The notes under the pieces were generated by a model. It saw only the letters and a program-made list of their open reading frames with translations. It did not search any database and was not told where the DNA came from. 64,000 nt of DNA, from NCBI RefSeq assembly GCF_002798405.1, contig NZ_PGGV01000037.1:186001-250000 (forward strand), given 5' to 3'. The position numbers were made by a program, and so were the translations under genes. Below are positions 51,446 to 59,559 of this stretch, piece by piece (positions within the stretch are counted from its first letter, which is position 1; each line of letters starts with the position of its first letter). This stretch comes from Glycomyces xiaoerkulensis (GTDB lineage Bacteria; Actinomycetota; Actinomycetes; Mycobacteriales; Micromonosporaceae).

Positions 51446-52334
51446 ATCGCAGTCATCTTATCCACATCGATTGCGAGGCGGAGCGTAGCCGCCGCCGGCG
51501 TAGGCGAGGTGGATGGGCTGATGCCGTGCGCTACCCCGTCGGCGCAGCCCCTGTGCTGGCGTCGCACACCAGCGGTGGCCATACCGCCCGGTTCAGCAGA
51601 CGCCGCACCGCGGCCGGGCCGACGTCACCTATCCATTCAGCGGTCGACCAGCCATTGCCGTTCGGCCAAGCCGGACGTGACCGCGCGCAGGTACTGCCCG
51701 GCCTTCAGCCGCGGCCCGACCCGGGCGAAACAGCCATCGACCTGAGCCAACAGCACCCGCAGCAGCCCATCACACATCTCGCTCCCTACGCTGGGATCTG
51801 CAGCCGCTCCTTGTTTCCTTCGTGTCACGACAAAGAAGACGCCGAGCGGCGCCTCTCTGCTGCAGGCCAACAGCATCAGACAAGACCCGACACCCCTGCA
51901 TCGCCGCAGGTCGACACCGGCCGCCCGCCCAAACACGGCCGTGCCTTCCGCATGACTGAACTGGTCATGAACGCGAGCGCAATACTGGTTTATGCGAGGA
52001 AGCGGCCAGCGGTGTGATCTCACCTACTGTAGACTCTCGACCTCTGGTGCCCCGTTCAGTACGGAACCACGCCCTACCGGACTTCCAGGCGAACGACGGC
52101 GGTCGCCGAGGCGTCACCATCGCGGAGGGTCAGGCGATACCGCTCGCTACCTGCAGTTCTTACCGCCCGGCCGCGGCTGGCTATACTGCGGACAACATCT
52201 CTTACCACATGTTATGCGCTGCTCCTCCCTACCACGTCATTCGAGACGCCGGACTCCCGCAGCGCAGGGCCCGACAAGAATAGCCTGTGACTCCGTTTCA
52301 GGAGCATCACCGCCGAGCTGAACAGAGAGGCACC
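51446..52334. other. 889-bp divergent gap with transposon debris
   Basis: Apart from the transposase remnant at 51540-51783, no gene can be supported. Frames at 51439-52017 (plus) and 51783-52023 (minus) are open but have compositions unlike the genome's proteins. Promoters for both glycosyltransferase arms should lie near the ends of the gap. The ribosome-binding site AGAGAGG at 52324-52330 serves the next gene. Confidence 0.5.
51540..51783 (-). pseudogene. IS701-like transposase N-terminal remnant
   Basis: On the minus strand CDGLLRVLLAQVDGCFARVG and PRLKAGQYLRAVTSGLAERQ are followed, after a frame change near 51640, by GDVGPAAVRRLLNRAVW. This matches the N-terminal pattern of IS701/IS4-group transposases (FARVEPR ... 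YLRGLLS ... ERKN ... AGDATPxxxQRLLNRAVWD). The rest of the transposase and the element ends are not visible. It marks an old insertion between the two arms of the glycan cluster. Confidence 0.55.
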
Positions 52335-54251
52335 ATGACTACCGATCCCCTCGCGGGCTTCCTCGCACGGGAGAGCGCTCTGGTGGCGACTATCGGATTC
52401 CACTCGGGGAACGGGCCCGCCAACGCCCTGGCGGCCGTCGAGGCACGGCCTGAGGTGATCGACCTGGACGATCTGGACGTCGGTGTGCGGCCCTCTGGTG
52501 AGTACCGCCGTCTGGCCGTGGTGGCGCGGACGATGACGGACCTGCATCGGGCAGTCGCCGTTTCGGGCCTGCTTCCCCAGGTTCGCCAGTGCCTGGTCGT
52601 CATCACCGAGATGGCCGCTGTGAACCGCCCCGTACAGGTCAGACTCCCGGCCTACTGGACCGCTCAGTCTCTGCTGAAGCTCGAGGTCAGGTTCGACGAC
52701 CCGCACCGCTGGTCGTGCGAGTTCGCCGTCAGGCAGCCTCTGGCGGCGGTCCATTACGTCCGGGCCGTCATCGCCACCACCACGGAGAGCCCGCGCCCGA
52801 TGTCGCCTCGCTTCGCCCTGCACGGGCCGGGTTCCGGACACTGGAGCCCTGGCGCCCCAACAAGTCCGAGACCACCGCTGCCGGTGGAGAATTCGCCGAA
52901 CGTACCGTTCTATGACGTGATGCTTCACACCGGCCCCCTCGAGAAGGTCTCCGGTGATGACCGGGTGCGTTTCCTCGAGGTCCGCGACCCCAGACCGGTG
53001 CGACGGGGAATCTTCGGTGGGAGCGGAGACCCGGTCCACGACTCCGTCGATCCGGGCATCCTGCCCCCGATCGACGAGTTCACGGTTAACCGGATGGGAT
53101 TCGACAATCGCCCCAAGGAGAGCGACGCCGATCTCGTATTCGCCGATCATGCCTGGCAGGTACGATTCAAGGACGGTAGGCGGATGCGACTCGATCCGTC
53201 GGGAGCGGTCACCGACTTCGACCTCGAGCGGTTGCGCGAACTCCGGTCGGTGCGAGTCCACTGGGACGGGCACCCCGGCAGCATCGGAGGACTCCGCACC
53301 GTCGCCGGACTGGCGTGCGGGGGTGTTCCCCTGGTGAGCCGTGATCGGAGCCCGCTCTGGGCGGGGGCACTCAACGGCACCGTAACCTCTCGAATGGATA
53401 TGTACGCTTCTGAGGAACTCTCGGATGCACTGCGCCGCGAGTCCCACTCGGTCGCACTGTCGCGAGCAGCGCTGCGAGAGCACTCTTCGGCTGCGCACAC
53501 CCAACGCGTGCGTGCGGCCAGCGGCCTGCCCCCGGAGGAAGCACCGTCCGTTTCAGTGCTTCTGTGCACTATGCGGCCCGACTTCCTCGTCCCGGCGATT
53601 CGCCAGATCAGCGCCCAGGACCACCCCCGCATCGAAATCGTATTGGTCCTGCATGGGCTCGCGGCCGACGTCCCCGAAGTCAAGCAGGCCATCGCCGATT
53701 GTCCCCTCCCGATCACCGTGGTCGAGGTCGACGGCGACGAGATATTCGGCGGAGCGCTCAACCTCGGTGCGCAAGCGGCGTCGGGCGAGTTCATCACCAA
53801 ATTCGACGATGACGACTGGTACAGCCCCCATCACGTCAGCGACCTGGTGCGGGCTTCGCACTATTCGGGCGCCGTTCTCGTCGGATGCGGCGCCGAGCTG
53901 GTCTACCTCGAGGAGTTCGATCTGACAGTCCAGCGTTTCGGAGGACACAGCGAACGGCGCAGTCTGCACGTTGCGGGAGGCACGATACTGATCCGCCTCT
54001 CAACGTTCCGCGAGCTGGGAGGATACCGTCGGGTCCGCACCGCCGAAGACCGCGAACTCCTTGCGGCCGTAGCCGAGGCCGGCGGAACCATCTATCGGAT
54101 GCACGGAATCGGCTACGTGCTCGCCCGCCGCGCGAGCGGCCACACCTGGAACCGGCCGTCGGCCGCCTTCTTGAGAGGCACCGAGCGCCAGATGCGGGGC
54201 GTCAATCTGGGGGATTTCGTCACCGCCGGCAACCTCGAAGCAGCCCTATAG
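52335..54251 (+). CDS. Glycosyltransferase family 2 protein with large N-terminal domain
   Basis: The 638-residue protein starts at ATG 52335 behind AGAGAGG. Residues 1 to ~400 form a domain I cannot name (GFHSGNGPANALAAVEARPE, DVMLHTGPLEKVSGDDRVRF). The region about 150-350 appears beta-rich. A GT2 domain runs from about 404 (SVSVLLCTMRPDFLVPAIRQ, EIFGGALNLGAQAASGEFIT, the metal motif KFDDDDWYSPHHVSDL and GGTILIRLSTFRELGGYR). The TMRPxFL start of the GT2 is typical of transferases in teichoic-acid and capsule clusters. The next gene follows after 21 bases. Confidence 0.87.
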   Translation: MTTDPLAGFLARESALVATIGFHSGNGPANALAAVEARPEVIDLDDLDVGVRPSGEYRRLAVVARTMTDLHRAVAVSGLLPQVRQCLVVITEMAAVNRPVQVRLPAYWTAQSLLKLEVRFDDPHRWSCEFAVRQPLAAVHYVRAVIATTTESPRPMSPRFALHGPGSGHWSPGAPTSPRPPLPVENSPNVPFYDVMLHTGPLEKVSGDDRVRFLEVRDPRPVRRGIFGGSGDPVHDSVDPGILPPIDEFTVNRMGFDNRPKESDADLVFADHAWQVRFKDGRRMRLDPSGAVTDFDLERLRELRSVRVHWDGHPGSIGGLRTVAGLACGGVPLVSRDRSPLWAGALNGTVTSRMDMYASEELSDALRRESHSVALSRAALREHSSAAHTQRVRAASGLPPEEAPSVSVLLCTMRPDFLVPAIRQISAQDHPRIEIVLVLHGLAADVPEVKQAIADCPLPITVVEVDGDEIFGGALNLGAQAASGEFITKFDDDDWYSPHHVSDLVRASHYSGAVLVGCGAELVYLEEFDLTVQRFGGHSERRSLHVAGGTILIRLSTFRELGGYRRVRTAEDRELLAAVAEAGGTIYRMHGIGYVLARRASGHTWNRPSAAFLRGTERQMRGVNLGDFVTAGNLEAAL

Positions 54252-54272
54252 AAAGGAACGATCCCTCCGACC

Positions 54273-55949
54273 ATGCCCACCTCCGCAGCTTCGCCGAGCC
54301 AGCAACCGCGCATCCGGCGCAACGACCACGGTGTCCTGTCGCCTCCGGATCTGGGCGCCTGGATGCCTGACACGCTCGTCAGCGTCGTCATTCCCGCATA
54401 CGGCTCTCAGGACAAACTCGATGTGGCACTGGCGGCCCTGGCGGCCCAAAGCTATCCTTCCGAACTGCTCGAAGTGATCGTTGTCGACGATCAAAGCGAA
54501 CCTGAGCTGCAACTGCCGCAACTGGCGCCGGACAAGACCAAGATCGTCAGGGTCAGCGGCCCCCACTGGGGCAGCGCCAACGCGGTTCACATCGGGATCC
54601 AGGCCGCCTCGGGCGACGTCGTCCTGCGGCTCGACGCCGATATCCTCACTTCTCATCGGCATGTCGAGGCACACGCTCGCTGGCACCACCAGTGCGATTA
54701 CCTCGCGGTCGTCGGCCGCATCGCCTTCGCCGACATCGGGCCCGAACGGCTGCCGCCCCAACAGGTGCACTCGGCGGTCGCCGCCGACCTGGCCGACACT
54801 CTGTTCGAAGGGTTGGACATCAACCCCAGCTGGGAATACAACATGGTCGAAAAGTACGACCAGTTGCGCACGCTCGACGACCGAGCCTGGCACGTGGCGA
54901 ACGGAGCCACTATCTCCTTCTCCCGGCGGCTCTACGAGGCTTGCGGCGGCATGGATACCGCCATGATCCTGGGCGGCGACACCGAATTCGGCTACCGGAT
55001 GGCCCAGGCCGGGGCCGTCCTCGTCCCCGACGGTGGGGCCGTCGCCTGGCACCTGGGCATGTCGCAGATGAAGTCTCGCCGTGAGGAGGGACGCCGATAC
55101 CGCGAGCCGTTCTTCGCGAACAGCATCCCCATGATGCGGCACCTGCGCAATTCAAGCCACGTCGTATGGGAAGTGCCATATGTCGAAGTCGTCATCGACG
55201 TGCGCGATGCGTCCTTTGAGGATGTTTCCTCGAGCTGTGTCTCCGTCCTGAACAGCACGGTGACCGATGTCGGACTCCGTCTCCTCGGCCCCTGGTCCGA
55301 GCTGACAGACGAGCGACGATCCCCGCTGGACGAGCCGCTCGTTGACCTGAGGCTGATCGCCGAGACTTTCCGTGCCGATCCTCGGGTCGAGTTCGCGGAG
55401 GATCTCGATCAGCCTTCCAGAAACGTGCCATTCAGACTCACAATGCCCGTCGGTCTCCTCGTCGCCCCAAACGCGGTCTCCGAAGTGGTCCGTGTCGCGA
55501 ACACCCGGCGTGTCGGCAAGGTCAATTGCGCCGTCACCGGCTTCGAGGCGCTCGCCGCGGTCACACTGGAACGCACCGCCGCCCTCAGCCGCGCCCTCCA
55601 TCTGCGGGCGGAGGGTGAAACGCTGGAGGACGTGATCGACGAGATCTGGGGCGTCTGGTGGGAAGACGGCGACGACTGGTTCGGCACCGAACCGCCCGGT
55701 TCCGGAGAAGCCCCGAGCGCCCAGGCGATCCCGTACGGAATAGTCGAGGAACTCAAGGACAAGCTGGCTAAACAGCGGAAACGTGCAGAATGGTGGAAAC
55801 AGCACGCCGGCAAGAAGGCCGAGTCACTCGACAAGTGGCGGTCGAGGGCCAAGCAACTCCAATCCGAATCCTCCAGAGCCGCACGGCCGTGGTGGCGCTC
55901 GGTCGCCGGCCGGGCGCGGGCGAAACTGCGACGGATGCTGCGGTCGTAA
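54273..55949 (+). CDS. GT2-family glycosyltransferase with C-terminal coiled coil
   Basis: The 558-residue protein contains a GT2 domain from residue 32 (TLVSVVIPAYGSQDKLDVAL, VIVVDDQSEPELQLP, LRLDADILTSHRHVEAHARW, GGDTEFGYRMAQAGAVLVPD). A second domain shares layout with the paralogues (YVEVVIDVRDASFEDVSSSC). Residues 490-545 form a coiled coil (IVEELKDKLAKQRKRAEWWK) ending in the basic tail GRARAKLRRMLRS. It is a paralogue of the minus-strand transferases at 49922 and 46977. It lies between two other glycosyltransferase genes on the same strand. Acceptor unknown. Confidence 0.9.
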   Translation: MPTSAASPSQQPRIRRNDHGVLSPPDLGAWMPDTLVSVVIPAYGSQDKLDVALAALAAQSYPSELLEVIVVDDQSEPELQLPQLAPDKTKIVRVSGPHWGSANAVHIGIQAASGDVVLRLDADILTSHRHVEAHARWHHQCDYLAVVGRIAFADIGPERLPPQQVHSAVAADLADTLFEGLDINPSWEYNMVEKYDQLRTLDDRAWHVANGATISFSRRLYEACGGMDTAMILGGDTEFGYRMAQAGAVLVPDGGAVAWHLGMSQMKSRREEGRRYREPFFANSIPMMRHLRNSSHVVWEVPYVEVVIDVRDASFEDVSSSCVSVLNSTVTDVGLRLLGPWSELTDERRSPLDEPLVDLRLIAETFRADPRVEFAEDLDQPSRNVPFRLTMPVGLLVAPNAVSEVVRVANTRRVGKVNCAVTGFEALAAVTLERTAALSRALHLRAEGETLEDVIDEIWGVWWEDGDDWFGTEPPGSGEAPSAQAIPYGIVEELKDKLAKQRKRAEWWKQHAGKKAESLDKWRSRAKQLQSESSRAARPWWRSVAGRARAKLRRMLRS

Positions 55950-56001
55950 CGACCGCAGTGGCCCGGCATCACACCTTCCGCCACGAGGAGAAATCGGGTT
56001 C

Positions 56002-58542
56002 ATGGCAGCAGAATCCACGCCGTCGCAGCCCATCCGGATCCTGCGAGATTACAGCGCTATCAGCCGACGACGCGACGCTGCGTCATTGTCGAACACTGCC
56101 ATCCGGCTCCGCAGTCGTAACGCACGTGAACTGATCGCCTACGACGCGCTCAATGGCCGCGGCGGCACGGCGGAGCTCGAGCGACTTGGCCGGGGAGAGG
56201 ACTTCGCGGCAGTCGGCGTGCCTTTTAAGGATCTCCTGCCGAAGCGATTGGCGACCTACGCGCGCACGATCGCGCTGCAGCAACTCGAGTCCTCCGATTC
56301 GGAGGTCGCCCTCGGGCTATTGGAACGAATCGGCCGCACGTGGAATCCAGGCTGGCTCCAGCCGTCGCAGCAGGCGCTGCACGCGCAACTGCTCTGGAAC
56401 CGACGCGAACTGAGCAGACTGCGGCGACTGCTGAAGCGATACCGACGGATCGACCCGGCCTCGCGCGCCGCGCTCGAACTCAATCTCACGCATCCGGACG
56501 AGACCGGAGAGCGGGACTGGAACCGTTGGCTGGATCGCCTCGGCCGCTGGATGCCGCCCGCCGAGTGGTCGCTCACCGCGGATTCCGAGACGATCCCGTT
56601 CGACAGACTCCGTGCCACCGCGCCCGCCCGAACCGCGGACCAACGGGTCACGGTGGCCGTGACCTGCTTCCGGCCGGACCGGAGCCTGATCACCGCGCTG
56701 CGGTCGCTCATTTCGCAGTCCTGGGAGCGACTGGAGATCCTCCTGCTCGACGACGGTTCGGGCCGAGAGTACAGAGAGCTGCTCGACGAAGCCGCCGAGC
56801 TCGACGACCGGGTACGCCTGGTCTGTCTCGAGTCCAACGTTGGCACCTATGCGGCCCGCAACGTCGCCCTGGACATGGCGTCCGGGAGCTTGCTGACGTT
56901 CCAGGACGCCGACGACTGGAGCCATCCCGACCGCATCGCCATGCAGGTGGAAGCTCTGAACTCGGTGCCTGGCGCCGTGGCCACGGTCGCCGACGGCATC
57001 AAGATGCGAGCCGACCTCACCATCGACCGCATCGGTCGGCCGGTGACGGGAATCAGCATGCCCTCGACGATGGTCCGGTCGGCAGAGGTCATATCCCGGG
57101 TCGGATACTTCCACAACCTCAGAAAATCGGCCGACGGCGAATATCTCGCGAGGTTGGAGGCGGTGTTCGGCGAGGACGCGATCGTCTACGATCCCAGACT
57201 GCTCCAGATGCTCAGACAGGGCGACGATTCATTGTCACGCTCAGATTTCGGAGCCGGTGGTGCCGTCCATCCGGCCCGCGAGGCGTACCGCTCGGCCTAC
57301 GCGCTGTGGCACGAGCAGGTCCAGGCGGGCGCTGCGGACCCGTTCATCGATGCCGACGACCCCGTCCCCGTGCCGACCGACATCCACCTGCACCACAACC
57401 TCCCTCTTCAACCTGATCGAGCCGAGTACGACTACGTGTTCGCTACCGACTGGAGACCGTACGGAGCACCGGCGAAGTCTACGTTGGAGGAGATCTCCGC
57501 TCTCCTCCCGACAGGCGCCTCCATCGGAGTTCTCCAGATGGATTCCTACCGATACGCCTCTGCGCCCGTGCGGCCCCTGTGCGGACCGGTCCAGGATCTC
57601 ATCAATCGAGGCCTGGTCGGGCGCGTCCTATCCAACAATCCGACGCACGCGCGCACTCTCTTCGTCCGCTATCCGCCCGTACTGCAGTTCGATCTCGCTG
57701 CACCTCCGCAGCTGTCGGCCGATCGAGTGTACGTCATCGCGAATCAGGCGCCACGTGAACGCGACGGGAGCGACGTCAGGTACACCTCTGCCATCTGCTC
57801 AGCGAACGCCGAAGCCTGGTTCGGCGTACCACCTGTCTGGGTCCCGCAGGGTGTGGAGACACGGCGGGCTCTCGAAGACGAAGGCGAACTACACCAAGAC
57901 CAGATCAGCGACGTCACGCTCCCGTCGGTGATCGAACCCGAGCGGTGGGCGATGCCGCGGAACCGGTTCCGGTCGGATATCCCGGTGATCGGCCGTCATT
58001 CCCGCGACTACTACACCAAATGGCCCGATTCCCCAGAATCGCTGCTCTGCGCCTACCCTGACGCCCCGTCTCTCGATGTACGGGTGATGGGCGGAGCCGA
58101 GGTGCCGAGGCGACTGCTCAACGGCAGGCTGCCGCTCAACTGGACGGCATACGACTACAACGAGGTCAGCGTGAAATCGTTCCTCTACCAGCTGGACTTC
58201 TGGGTGTACTTCCACCACCCGGTCCTGGTGGAGTCGTTCGGCCGGGCCACGCTGGAGGCGATGGCCACAGGCTGCGTAGTTATTCTGCCGCATCACTTCT
58301 CCGCGACTTTCGGGGACGGGGCCGTTTACTGCCGTATCGACCAGGTCCAGCAGACGATCGAAGGCATGTGGAAGGACTTTGACGCGTTCCGGGAGCAGAG
58401 TGAACGCGGCATGCGTTATGTGCGCGAACACTTCAGCCACGAGAGCCACCTCGTCCGCGTCCGATCGCTCGACGAAGCCGGGATCGGGCTTCCCGGGCAA
58501 CGCTGCGCTAGCATCGATACGTCCAGCATCACCACTTCTTAG
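56002..58542 (+). CDS. Two-domain glycosyltransferase (GT2 plus GT4-like)
   Basis: The 846-residue protein starts at ATG 56002 with GAGGAG 10 bases upstream. After a helical N-terminus (~210 residues) there is a GT2 domain (VTVAVTCFRPDRSLITALRS, EILLLDDGSGREY, NVALDMASGSLLTFQDADDW; residues 215-400). The C-terminal part (about 540-840) has a GT4-type donor site: IPVIGRHSRDYYTKWPDSPE and VLVESFGRATLEAMATGCVV. A protein able to add two sugars fits assembly of a repeating or linkage unit in a wall polymer. It ends 15 bases before a lipoprotein gene. Confidence 0.88.
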   Translation: MAAESTPSQPIRILRDYSAISRRRDAASLSNTAIRLRSRNARELIAYDALNGRGGTAELERLGRGEDFAAVGVPFKDLLPKRLATYARTIALQQLESSDSEVALGLLERIGRTWNPGWLQPSQQALHAQLLWNRRELSRLRRLLKRYRRIDPASRAALELNLTHPDETGERDWNRWLDRLGRWMPPAEWSLTADSETIPFDRLRATAPARTADQRVTVAVTCFRPDRSLITALRSLISQSWERLEILLLDDGSGREYRELLDEAAELDDRVRLVCLESNVGTYAARNVALDMASGSLLTFQDADDWSHPDRIAMQVEALNSVPGAVATVADGIKMRADLTIDRIGRPVTGISMPSTMVRSAEVISRVGYFHNLRKSADGEYLARLEAVFGEDAIVYDPRLLQMLRQGDDSLSRSDFGAGGAVHPAREAYRSAYALWHEQVQAGAADPFIDADDPVPVPTDIHLHHNLPLQPDRAEYDYVFATDWRPYGAPAKSTLEEISALLPTGASIGVLQMDSYRYASAPVRPLCGPVQDLINRGLVGRVLSNNPTHARTLFVRYPPVLQFDLAAPPQLSADRVYVIANQAPRERDGSDVRYTSAICSANAEAWFGVPPVWVPQGVETRRALEDEGELHQDQISDVTLPSVIEPERWAMPRNRFRSDIPVIGRHSRDYYTKWPDSPESLLCAYPDAPSLDVRVMGGAEVPRRLLNGRLPLNWTAYDYNEVSVKSFLYQLDFWVYFHHPVLVESFGRATLEAMATGCVVILPHHFSATFGDGAVYCRIDQVQQTIEGMWKDFDAFREQSERGMRYVREHFSHESHLVRVRSLDEAGIGLPGQRCASIDTSSITTS

Positions 58543-58557
58543 CCCCGGAGCCCAACC

Positions 58558-59175
58558 ATGCGATCTCTCCTCTCGATGGTCTCGGTTCTCGTGCTCGGAG
58601 CGTTGGCCGCCGGCTGCGGGACCGGGTCCGCAGGAGACCAAGAAGACCCCGCGACCTCGTCCAATGAGCCGTCCACCGAGGCCCCCGCGCCGGAAGCACC
58701 CGCCGAAGTGAACATCGCGGTCCCCGACGGCTTCGAGCTCGACTCCGAGGGCGGAGCGCAGTACATACTCTCCTACCCCAGCTCGGACGTGCTCTACCGC
58801 CCGCTAGAAGACCCTGAGAGCACGCATCGCATCTATGTCGTCTCCTATCTGCTGCCCGAAGAGTACGCGGACAGCGGCCCCGAGGAGCGCGAAGCGCTGG
58901 TGGACGAGTACGACGAACTCAGCGCCAACACCGCCGCGCCGAGCGAGGCGAGTCCCGCGCTCACCGGCGGCTACGAGGGCATCTACCGGTACGCCGAGGT
59001 GCTCGACTGGTGGGAGGAGTCGGTTGAGCAGCATAACTTCTTCGCCTTCGACGGTCGGCTGATGGTGCAGGTCATCTGCCAGTGGAAGGACGATCCGGGC
59101 GGGCTGTTGGAAGCCTGCCACGAGGCCGTGGCCGACCTCGAGCTCACGACGCCCGGCGAAGGCGGCGAAGAATGA
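58558..59175 (+). CDS. Lipoprotein of unknown function
   Basis: The 205-residue precursor has a lipobox (MRSLLSMVSVLVLGALAAGC, Cys20) and an acidic Ser/Glu/Pro linker. A ~130-residue domain follows (VPDGFELDSEGGAQYILSYP, YVVSYLLPEEYADSGPEERE, GRLMVQVICQWKDDPGGLLE). A Cys pair (VICQW, EACHE) may form a disulfide. It would be anchored outside the cytoplasmic membrane. The next gene overlaps it by ATGA. It sits at the end of the plus-strand glycan operon, so it may assist polymer assembly or anchoring. Confidence 0.82.
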   Translation: MRSLLSMVSVLVLGALAAGCGTGSAGDQEDPATSSNEPSTEAPAPEAPAEVNIAVPDGFELDSEGGAQYILSYPSSDVLYRPLEDPESTHRIYVVSYLLPEEYADSGPEEREALVDEYDELSANTAAPSEASPALTGGYEGIYRYAEVLDWWEESVEQHNFFAFDGRLMVQVICQWKDDPGGLLEACHEAVADLELTTPGEGGEE

Positions 59176-59540
59176 GTCGGTTCAGGAACCTGATTGAAAA
59201 GGTCAGGAGCATCAGCATGCTCGACCTTTTGCCGTTCTTGGCGGTGGCGGCGCTGACCGCCTGCGGGGCCGCCCTCCTACTGACCGACCGCACCAACGCC
59301 GGCATCGCGGTCGGCTCCCTAGCCGCGATCGCGCTTTCCGGCCAGGTGGTGCTGGCCGCCCACCGGGCCTCACGTCGCTACCGCGCGCTCTCCGATGCCA
59401 TCCGCCAACGCGGCGACGAGTCGCTCGGGAGCACTGAAGTCGAGCGGATCGAGTTCCTGCAGCGTCGGATCCTCGCCGCTTTCGAGAGCGAACGGATGGA
59501 GACCGCGGAGCGCTTCCAGCAGCTGCGATCCGGCGGCTGA
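59172..59540 (+). CDS. Small membrane protein with cytoplasmic helical tail
   Basis: The 122-residue protein has two helices in the N-terminal half (MLDLLPFLAVAALTACGAAL and AGIAVGSLAAIALSGQVVLA). The C-terminal helical region is charged (RIEFLQRRILAAFESERMET). No family recognised. ATG 59172 overlaps the lipoprotein stop. A scaffold or accessory role in glycan assembly is possible from context only. Confidence 0.75.
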   Translation: MSRFRNLIEKVRSISMLDLLPFLAVAALTACGAALLLTDRTNAGIAVGSLAAIALSGQVVLAAHRASRRYRALSDAIRQRGDESLGSTEVERIEFLQRRILAAFESERMETAERFQQLRSGG

Positions 59541-59559
59541 CCAATGGAGCCCGTTGTAC

